Assembly: GCA_938042265.1 (NCBI GenBank)
Contig: CALIRN010000320.1
Location: 1 to 5,943 of the forward strand
Source of the DNA: an uncultured Eubacteriaceae bacterium
GTDB lineage: Bacteria > Bacillota > Clostridia > Lachnospirales > CAG-274
DNA: 5,943 nucleotides
Direction of reading: 5' to 3'
Below are positions 1-5,312 of this stretch, in pieces. The translations under genes were made by a program, and so were the position numbers. Below the pieces are notes generated by a model that was given only the letters and a program-made list of their open reading frames with translations, was not told the origin of the DNA and ran no database searches. Position 1 is the stretch's first letter. Each line of letters opens with the position of its first letter.

Positions 1-666
1 GCAGTAATCAACCACATCCTTTTTTAAATCAAAGCCCATTATGCCTATATTTTTTTGCTTAATTTCATTCAAATAATGATACATTGCAAATGTAAGATAG
101 CTTTTGCCGCAACCCATATCAATAATAACAGAATTATCCGGAATATTATCCTCCACATCCTTAAGCATCTCAAGGAAACGGTTAATCTGTCTGAACTTTT
201 TCTGCTTATGGCTTACTACCGCACCGTTTTTATCCATAAGCCCAAGCTTATACATCCATGGTACCACTTTACCGTCACTTAAAATATAATTCTTATACCT
301 GTTATGTCCCGTACTGCAGGGCATGGCATCAGGGTTTGGCTTAATGCCTGTCAGTTTAAACTCTCCCTTTTTATTCATAAGTACGGTCAGGTAATTATCC
401 GCAATAATGCTGCACTGCTTAAACCCCTGGCTCATAAGCTCAACAATTCGTTTAATAAGCATATCTCCCGGGCAGTTTTCATGAACTACTTTAGTATCTA
501 TATACTTTGAGAGCTGAAAGCACTGCTTCCCTTTTTTTGATATTCCTTTAATTTTAATTTTAAATATACCGTCCTTTTTTACGGGATTGCTTATGGTGGC
601 ACTTTCCAACATATCAATATTTATTATTTGGGATATTTTATCTGCAGCCTCATCATATGTGTACAT
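1..666 (-). CDS. Class I SAM-dependent methyltransferase, 3' end cut by window edge
   Basis: The first 222 codons are present; the rest lies beyond position 1. Residues 1-175 form an N-terminal region I cannot assign to a domain, including a short stretch near 157-165 (KFRQINRFLE) that precedes the catalytic domain. The Rossmann methyltransferase domain begins near residue 178: motif I is IIDMGCGKSYLTFAM (about 181-195, with D183, G185 and G187), and the expected acidic residue after strand beta2 is D213 in MGFDLKKD. By family knowledge this binds S-adenosylmethionine; the substrate cannot be told, though the DMGCGK form resembles Methyltransf_32/METTL25-like enzymes. The ATG start lies 2 nt after the stop of the YlmC/YmxH gene, and its Shine-Dalgarno GAGGT sits inside the last codons of that gene, so translation is probably coupled. 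No signal peptide or membrane segment is visible, so it should be cytoplasmic. Confidence 0.85.
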   Translation of the reverse strand, partial: MYTYDEAADKISQIINIDMLESATISNPVKKDGIFKIKIKGISKKGKQCFQLSKYIDTKVVHENCPGDMLIKRIVELMSQGFKQCSIIADNYLTVLMNKKGEFKLTGIKPNPDAMPCSTGHNRYKNYILSDGKVVPWMYKLGLMDKNGAVVSHKQKKFRQINRFLEMLKDVEDNIPDNSVIIDMGCGKSYLTFAMYHYLNEIKQKNIGIMGFDLKKDVVDYC

Positions 667-668
667 TT

Positions 669-932
669 TTATACCTCACAGTTTTTAAGCAAATTCTTTA
701 AATCCGCATCAATTAATATTAGATCCTCACCAATTCTTACAATACAACACCAGTCAATAATATACTCCTTATCCCTGCCAAATATGCCTAAAAAGCAACT
801 TGGCCCCGGTACAATAAGGCTCAGCACCCTTCCACATTTAACGTCAATAACCACATCGCATACAAAGCCCAGCCTAAATCCGTCACGTACATTAATAACT
901 TCCTTATGTTTTAGTGTTGCAATACGTTCCAC
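669..932 (-). CDS. YlmC/YmxH family sporulation protein (PRC-barrel)
   Basis: This is a complete 87-residue protein, the usual length of the family. It consists of a single PRC-barrel-like domain with the family landmarks in order: KEVINVRDGFRLGFVCDV (10-27), GRVLSLIVPG (34-43), the FLGIFGR segment (47-53), and the closing IGEDLILID (67-75). By family knowledge, members are small soluble proteins of spore-forming Firmicutes, linked to sporulation by distribution and expression; the molecular role is not established. The start is GTG at 930-932: the frame upstream has a TGA stop three codons earlier, and a good Shine-Dalgarno (GAGGTGAG) lies about 5 nt upstream. An ATG at 934-936 is out of frame. 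The gene lies 19 nt after the esterase and 2 nt before the methyltransferase. I cannot tell whether it is closer to YlmC or YmxH, so no symbol is given. Confidence 0.9.
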   Translation of the reverse strand: MERIATLKHKEVINVRDGFRLGFVCDVVIDVKCGRVLSLIVPGPSCFLGIFGRDKEYIIDWCCIVRIGEDLILIDADLKNLLKNCEV

Positions 933-937
933 ACATA

Positions 938-945
938 CTCACCTC
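938..945 (-). promoter_or_regulatory. Shine-Dalgarno site fixing the GTG start of the YlmC/YmxH gene
   Basis: GAGGTGAG on the minus strand ends 5 nt before the GTG at 930-932. Together with the in-frame TGA at 939-941 it excludes any longer form of the protein. It occupies most of the 19-nt gap after the esterase stop codon. Confidence 0.75.
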
Positions 946-951
946 AGGTAA

Positions 952-1752
952 TTATATGCAGAAGCCGTTTCTTTTAAGCCAGTTTGCAAAAAGAGAAAAC
1001 CACTGATTAGTCCCCTCAACATTCACCGCCAAATCGCTGCCGTGTCTGCCGTTCGGAAATAAGTGCAGCTCAAATGGTATATTGTTTTCTTTTAGCTTTG
1101 CAGCCATTACCAGACTGTTTCTGCAATCCACGCTTTTGTCCTCAAAGGTATGCCACAGAAATACAGGCGGCATATCCTCTCTGATATTATCCTCACAGGA
1201 CATATCCTCAATATATTCGGTCTTATCGGCAAGCAGGCACTCCATTGAGCGCTTATGTGATATATCACTGCCTGCCGTAATTACGGGATAGCAAAGCCCC
1301 AGAAGGTTTGGTCTTGCACTTACCCTGTCAATATCATCTGTGGGTAACAGCTCAAATCTATCATAATATTCCGCCTCAATACACGCCAGATGTCCGCCTG
1401 CGGAAAATCCCATAATACCTATTTTATCTGGGGCAATATTAAATTTATCCGCATAAAATCTTGCATAGCGAACTGCTCTTTTTGCATCGGCAAGTTCAAC
1501 AGGGTGTGTATAGGGTGCCACTCTGTAGTTAAGTACAAAGGCGCTTATGCCTATTTTATTAAGCTCCTCCGCAATATTTCCACCCTCATGGTCCGCCCTG
1601 TGGCTGTAGCCGCCTCCCGGGCAGATAACAAAGCATCCGTGTATCCTACCGTCCTCTATTATGTAGCTGTCCATTGAAGGACAGTTAAGATTATCCTCAT
1701 TGCTAAAGCTCTCGTCATATAACGGAACATTGTCCCAAAGCTTGATGTTCAT
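952..1752 (-). CDS. Alpha/beta-hydrolase, probable cytoplasmic carbohydrate (acetyl) esterase
   Basis: This 266-residue protein is a complete alpha/beta-hydrolase of the esterase/lipase group that includes acetylxylan-esterase-like and BD-FAE proteins. CPGGGYSHRADHEG (44-57) is the oxyanion-hole loop, in the place of the usual HGGG. NYRVAP (75-80) and the DAKRAVRYAR helix (89-98) follow. GFSAGG (115-120) is the nucleophile elbow with Ser117. HTFEDKSVD (201-209) carries the probable catalytic Asp205, and FPNGRHG (232-238) carries His237, so the triad looks intact. By analogy it would remove acyl groups, most plausibly acetyl, from sugar or oligosaccharide esters; this specificity is inference. 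There is no signal peptide, so it acts inside the cell. The ATG is preceded by AAGGAG at 7-nt spacing, and the gene lies 13 nt after the membrane-protein gene. No glycan-use genes are in view to support a substrate. Confidence 0.88.
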   Translation of the reverse strand: MNIKLWDNVPLYDESFSNEDNLNCPSMDSYIIEDGRIHGCFVICPGGGYSHRADHEGGNIAEELNKIGISAFVLNYRVAPYTHPVELADAKRAVRYARFYADKFNIAPDKIGIMGFSAGGHLACIEAEYYDRFELLPTDDIDRVSARPNLLGLCYPVITAGSDISHKRSMECLLADKTEYIEDMSCEDNIREDMPPVFLWHTFEDKSVDCRNSLVMAAKLKENNIPFELHLFPNGRHGSDLAVNVEGTNQWFSLFANWLKRNGFCI

Positions 1753-1765
1753 ACTAATCTCCTTT

Positions 1766-2389
1766 TTAATCTTTGACCCTGCCTATTACCTTAAGCTTAT
1801 TACCCTTGGCAACAGCCAAAACATCATATAATTTCTCGTCTTGATTGCCCATACCAAACAGACCTGAGGCATTTATGCAGCCTGCGGCAAGCTCTTTTTT
1901 CATAAAATCATAATAGCATATATAGTCAGCACTGTTTTTACCCGCAACTGAAAAGCATTTAAAGGCTTTAATACGATAAACCGTAACCCAAGGCGAAATA
2001 ATCATCAAATCCTTAATTATAAACAGCAAAACAAATACACCTATAACCACAGCCACAAAAATATATCCATCATCAATATAAAATCTGCCCTCATCAATAT
2101 ATGTTCTGACAAAACTAATGCCTATTATAAGCAGATATATTCCAAGCCCTGTTAAAAGGCTGTTTCTTGCATAGCCCAAACGCTCCTCAAAATCCGCCTG
2201 CCTGCAATTATTGGAGTCAGAAAGATGCATACGAAGCCGCAACGACAGGTCCGCACCCATTTTCAAAGCCTTATTCAGATAATAACGCTTCGACATATAT
2301 AAAACGATAAGCGGCACTGATATGGCAAGGCCGGCAATCAGCAGCACACGCAGAATGTAATATAAAATAAAATACAACAAATCAGGCAT
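1766..2389 (-). CDS. Unrecognised membrane protein with three predicted transmembrane helices
   Basis: I do not recognise this 207-residue protein. It has a hydrophobic N-terminal segment (about 5-32), a basic and amphipathic stretch (33-76), two more hydrophobic segments (about 77-95 and 109-131) joined by a short acidic loop, and a soluble C-terminal tail of about 75 residues. Basic residues after the first helix (KRYYLNK) suggest by the positive-inside rule that the 33-76 loop and the C-terminal tail face the cytoplasm. The tail contains YYDFMKKELAAG and a GLFGMGNQDEKLYDVL segment, with no catalytic motif I can name. The ATG follows GGGGGA at about 6 nt and lies 24 nt after the map stop, so it is probably in the same operon. 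Reading frame, spacing and Shine-Dalgarno site support a real gene; the function is unknown. Confidence 0.8.
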   Translation of the reverse strand: MPDLLYFILYYILRVLLIAGLAISVPLIVLYMSKRYYLNKALKMGADLSLRLRMHLSDSNNCRQADFEERLGYARNSLLTGLGIYLLIIGISFVRTYIDEGRFYIDDGYIFVAVVIGVFVLLFIIKDLMIISPWVTVYRIKAFKCFSVAGKNSADYICYYDFMKKELAAGCINASGLFGMGNQDEKLYDVLAVAKGNKLKVIGRVKD

Positions 2390-2413
2390 AAGACGTCCCC
2401 CATAATTGTGTAA

Positions 2414-3283
2414 TTATATAGTAATTATCTGAGCGCCATTCTCTGTAATAAGCACCGTATGCTCCCACTGTGCGGAAAGGCTTCCGTCCTTGGTAACAAC
2501 CGTCCAGTCATCATCAAGTATTTCACAGTCAAAGTCTCCAGCATTAATCATGGGCTCAACGGTAAGCATCATCCCCGGCACCAGTATCATTGTTTTCTTA
2601 TTTGTTCTGAAATGATTTACCACAGGATCGGAATGAAAATCAAGCCCTACACCATGCCCACATAAGGCTCTGACAACGGAATAGCCGTTTTTATCTGCAA
2701 TATCGTGTATAACATTGCCTATTTCACCAACAGGCATATATGGCTTTATGCACCTTATACCTTCGTCCATACACTCCTTTGTTACCTCAACAAGACGCCT
2801 TGCCTCATCGCTGACATCACCTATCATATACATACGGCTCATATCGGAATAATAACCGTCCAAAATAGTTGTAACGTCAACATTGATAATATCACCGCTT
2901 TTTAATACCGTATTATCAGGGATACCATGGCATATTACATCATTTATCGAGGTGCATACGCTCTTTGGAAAGCCCTCGTAATTAAGCGGTGCAGGTATAC
3001 CGCCCGCCTCAATGGTCATCTTATGCACAATGGTATTAATATCCTCTGTGGTAATACCCTCCCTGATAAAATCCTCAAGGGCATCCATTATGCTGACGGA
3101 AACTCTTGCACTTCTTTTAACCCCCTCTATCTGTTCTGGATTAAGTATAAGCTCCTTTCCGGGCATGGGGTAGCCCTGCTCCATCAAGGGCTTTAAGCGC
3201 TCCTCATCACTTCTTTCATGGCAAGCCTTATATTTTCTGCCGCTTCCGCACCAGCATTTATCATTTCTTCCAAGCCTAAACAT
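2414..3283 (-). CDS. map: Methionine aminopeptidase type I with N-terminal SEC-C zinc motif
   Basis: This cytoplasmic enzyme removes initiator methionine from nascent proteins. The 289-residue product is longer than the basic bacterial form (about 250-265) because of an N-terminal SEC-C motif: C10, C12, C21 and H22 in CWCGSGRKYKACH, a zinc-binding element seen in many clostridial MetAPs and thought to aid ribosome or protein contact. The pita-bread M24A domain follows (about 47-289). All five metal ligands are visible: D136 (INVDVT), D147 (YYSDMSR), H210 (CGHGVG), E243 (TVEPM) and E274 (QWEHT). Substrate-binding histidines H119 (SINDVICHG) and H217 (FHSDP) are also present. The ATG overlaps the 3' end of the DUF2161 gene by 8 nt and has AGAGGT about 9 nt upstream, so it is probably translated by coupling. 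A second map copy elsewhere in the genome is possible, since SEC-C forms often coexist with a plain one. Confidence 0.96.
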   Translation of the reverse strand: MFRLGRNDKCWCGSGRKYKACHERSDEERLKPLMEQGYPMPGKELILNPEQIEGVKRSARVSVSIMDALEDFIREGITTEDINTIVHKMTIEAGGIPAPLNYEGFPKSVCTSINDVICHGIPDNTVLKSGDIINVDVTTILDGYYSDMSRMYMIGDVSDEARRLVEVTKECMDEGIRCIKPYMPVGEIGNVIHDIADKNGYSVVRALCGHGVGLDFHSDPVVNHFRTNKKTMILVPGMMLTVEPMINAGDFDCEILDDDWTVVTKDGSLSAQWEHTVLITENGAQIITI

Positions 3284-3980
3284 TTTTATTTACCTCTTTT
3301 CTGTAATATTCAACAAGCTCTTTATTCTCCTCCGCATCAAGAGCACACACGCCCTTTTCCGACATGGCATAGGTTGCCCTGCCTACCTTTTCAAACCAAC
3401 CGTAGGCATTGGTATTAAAGGCATTTCTGACTTTATCGGGGTAACCCAGCTTTTTAAGCTGTGCAGTATTCAGCGTATCGTATATCTCCATATGGCACAG
3501 AGCAAGCACTGATGCCTCGGTATAGGCGGTTATTATTCTACGCTGAGTACTGCCGCCTATATTAATATCCATATTTCTGCCCTCTGCCTCTTTAACAAGG
3601 CGTTTCTTTTTTCTGTAATTAATGCTCTTGGTTTTGTCAGGCTCCGCAATAAACTCCGCTATGGGTGCTCCCTCAACGCCCACCGCTATAAGCCCTATGC
3701 CAAGCTCCTTAAGCATTTTAAGCATCATCCTTGTATTTTTGTCGCTGTAGCGCTTTGGCCTGGGGACAGCAATATATACCTTATCAGTAAGGGAGCGTCT
3801 TTCCATTGCCTGATACACCACCTTAAGGTTAAACTGCCGTTTCATTTCAACCACAAGCAGCTCATTATCCTTAAAGGCTGCAATATCGCAATCCATAACC
3901 TCTGCCTTGACGGTATAGCCGTTTTTTTCAAGCAGTCTTCTTACAGGCTCAAAAAGCTGTGTTTCTTTTTCTATCTGCAT
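3276..3980 (-). CDS. DUF2161 protein: PD-(D/E)XK nuclease-like core plus winged-helix-like C-terminus
   Basis: This 234-residue protein matches my knowledge of DUF2161, a family annotated as putative PD-(D/E)XK-type phosphodiesterase. The N-terminal half has the expected elements in order: a helix with E7 and E11, Asp32 in CDIAAF, Glu45-x-Lys47 in VVEMK, and a following helix with Q57 and R61 in VYQAMERR, the QxxxR feature of this nuclease fold. KVYIAVPRPKR (67-77) and LGIGLIAVG (93-101) look like later core strands. A lysine/arginine-rich linker (117-130) leads to a C-terminal half with GGSTQRRIITAYTE (142-155), a helix-turn-helix-like stretch, and YGWFEKVGRATYAMSEKG (193-210), which resembles a winged helix. 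The putative active site is intact; substrate and role are unknown. The ATG abuts the TAA of the Xaa-Pro aminopeptidase (TAAATG) with AGAGGG about 9 nt upstream, and its 3' end overlaps map by 8 nt. Confidence 0.85.
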   Translation of the reverse strand: MQIEKETQLFEPVRRLLEKNGYTVKAEVMDCDIAAFKDNELLVVEMKRQFNLKVVYQAMERRSLTDKVYIAVPRPKRYSDKNTRMMLKMLKELGIGLIAVGVEGAPIAEFIAEPDKTKSINYRKKKRLVKEAEGRNMDINIGGSTQRRIITAYTEASVLALCHMEIYDTLNTAQLKKLGYPDKVRNAFNTNAYGWFEKVGRATYAMSEKGVCALDAEENKELVEYYRKEVNKNV

Positions 3981-5225
3981 TTATCTGCCCTCTGCCATAG
4001 CCGCTTCAATCTCCTCGGTTGTACGCGGTATATCCGATGAAAGCACCCTGCAGCCGCTTTCGGTCACAAGCACATCATCCTCAATACGAATACCGATGCA
4101 CTCTTCCGCCACATAAAGCCCGGGCTCAACGGTAAGCACCATACCCGGCTCCAACAATCCCTCATTATGTCTGCCTATGTCATGGGTTTCAAGCCCCAGC
4201 ATATGGCTTACTCCATGGTAATAATATTTTGATACCTCATCATCCATTTTAATAAGACCTATTTTTTTTAACTCCCCTGCATAATACTGCTTAAGGATAA
4301 TATTAAGGCTCTTAAACTCTATCCCCGGCTTTATTATGTCAACTATAAGCCTGTTGCCCCCAAGGACTATATCATAAAGCTGCTTTTGTCTTGCAGTAAA
4401 TTTGCCGCTGACGGGAAAGGTACGTGTAATATCACCGTTATAGTACTCATACTGGGCGCCCACATCAAGCAAAATCAAATCATCACTGCCTGTTTTGCAG
4501 TTATTTTCACTGTAATGCAAAACTGTTGCATTTTTACCTGAGGCAGCTATGCTTTTAAAGGCAAAATCCTTTACGCCTGCCTTTTTAAGCTCAAAATCAA
4601 AATAAGCCTCAATTTCATACTCATACATACCCTGTCTTGCATTTTTTAGCATAGCATTTATGCCCTTTGCGGTAATATTTATTGCCTTTGTGATTTTTTC
4701 TACCTCAACAGGCTTTTTTATACGGCGCATTTCAGCAAGGATATTATGTGCATCATAAATTTTAAGCGCAGGATAGCCTGCTCTTACTTTATCAGCAAAG
4801 GACAAAGCTCTGCTGTCAGCTTCAAAATCCCTGTTTTCAAGATCAAGAAAGACATTTTCCAAATGACCGTTAAAAACCTTATCGGAAAAAATCTCATTAA
4901 ATTCATCAATATATTTATAATCGGTAATACCCGAAATTTTCTCGCATTCGCTTTTTTCGATAACAGCTCCCACCCATTTTGCCTTTACCTCATCAAAGCG
5001 CTCAATAAAAAGAATACTGTCTGTAGCATTATTTCTTTTTACAAGCATTAAAACAAGCTTTGGTCTGTCAATACCCGTAAGATAATAAAAATTTCTGTCA
5101 GGGGTAAAGGGATAATTTTCATCACCAAGCTTTTTTTTAGCCTTACCGCTAAAAACAACCGCAATGCTGTTATCCGGCAATTTCTTCATAAATGATTTTC
5201 TGTTTTCCGTAAAAAAACTCTTCAA
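3981..5225 (-). CDS. pepP: Xaa-Pro aminopeptidase (M24B, aminopeptidase P), TTG start
   Basis: This metallo-exopeptidase releases the N-terminal residue from peptides with proline in second position and probably helps recycle peptides in the cytoplasm. The 414-residue protein has an N-terminal AMP_N domain (about 1-135), with the hallmark PFTPDRNFYYLTG at 39-51 and WVGA at 84-87, and a C-terminal pita-bread M24 domain (about 172-400). Metal ligands are D254 (LLDVGA), D265 (NGDITRTFPV), H341 (HGVSHMLGLETHD), E367 (TVEPGL) and E382 (RIEDD); substrate-pocket histidines H237 and H348 are also visible. The frame is open for 22 more codons to a TTG at 5289-5291. I prefer the TTG at 5223-5225 because GGAGG lies 7 nt upstream and the product then starts just before the FFTENRKSF helix, where family members begin. 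The residues encoded further upstream do not resemble the family. The stop codon abuts the DUF2161 ATG. Confidence 0.92.
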   Translation of the reverse strand: MKSFFTENRKSFMKKLPDNSIAVVFSGKAKKKLGDENYPFTPDRNFYYLTGIDRPKLVLMLVKRNNATDSILFIERFDEVKAKWVGAVIEKSECEKISGITDYKYIDEFNEIFSDKVFNGHLENVFLDLENRDFEADSRALSFADKVRAGYPALKIYDAHNILAEMRRIKKPVEVEKITKAINITAKGINAMLKNARQGMYEYEIEAYFDFELKKAGVKDFAFKSIAASGKNATVLHYSENNCKTGSDDLILLDVGAQYEYYNGDITRTFPVSGKFTARQKQLYDIVLGGNRLIVDIIKPGIEFKSLNIILKQYYAGELKKIGLIKMDDEVSKYYYHGVSHMLGLETHDIGRHNEGLLEPGMVLTVEPGLYVAEECIGIRIEDDVLVTESGCRVLSSDIPRTTEEIEAAMAEGR

Positions 5226-5232
5226 GCTGAAG

Positions 5233-5237
5233 CCTCC
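5233..5237 (-). promoter_or_regulatory. Shine-Dalgarno site deciding the TTG start of pepP
   Basis: A perfect GGAGG on the minus strand stands 7 nt before the TTG at 5223-5225. An ATG overlapping this site (5237-5239) opens only a five-codon frame ending in TGA, in a different frame from pepP, so it is not a usable start. This favours the shorter protein over the one beginning at 5291. Confidence 0.75.
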
Positions 5238-5252
5238 ATTAATAAATAAATC

Positions 5253-5275
5253 AGGGTGCCCAAAATGAACACCCC
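5253..5275 (-). other. Small hairpin between the kinase-like gene and pepP
   Basis: On the minus strand GGGGTGT (5269-5275) can pair with GCACCCT (5253-5259), with two G-T wobbles, around a 9-nt loop. The 3' side is followed by GATTTATTTATT, which is T-rich but not a true U-tract. It could be a weak intrinsic terminator for the upstream kinase-like gene or a leader hairpin upstream of the pepP Shine-Dalgarno site. A chance fold is also possible. Confidence 0.35.
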
Positions 5276-5304
5276 TATAAATAAATGCCAATAATTTTTA
5301 TCAA
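5276..5304 (-). promoter_or_regulatory. Possible weak sigma-A promoter for the pepP operon
   Basis: Reading the minus strand, TTGATA (5299-5304) matches 5 of 6 of the -35 consensus, and after 17 nt comes TTTATA (5276-5281), a poor -10 with 3 of 6 matches. It lies in the only sizeable gap of the window (87 nt, 5226-5312), directly after the kinase-like gene's stop, which is where an operon promoter would be expected. A start site here would fall within the small hairpin at 5253-5275. The weak -10 box keeps this tentative. Confidence 0.3.
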
Positions 5305-5312
5305 AGATAATT

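Noticed and set aside
55..510. Several plus-strand frames of 60-75 codons near the left edge
   Set aside because: They lie opposite the methyltransferase reading frame, which is continuous for 222 codons with a motif I glycine loop.
628..951. Plus-strand frame of 107 codons
   Set aside because: It lies exactly opposite the YlmC/YmxH gene, which has clear family motifs. Its composition (Ser/Thr/Ile/His-rich) is what antisense of such a gene gives, and I saw no Shine-Dalgarno site.
2411..2420. Perfect TATAAT (2413-2418, minus strand) as an internal promoter before the membrane-protein gene
   Set aside because: At 17-nt spacing the -35 position reads GAATGG, far from TTGACA, and there is no extended -10 TG. 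The box also contains the map stop codon in very AT-rich sequence, so chance is likely.
4746..5051. Plus-strand frame of 101 codons
   Set aside because: It is antisense to the AMP_N half of pepP, resembles no protein I know, and fits an open shadow frame in AT-rich sequence.
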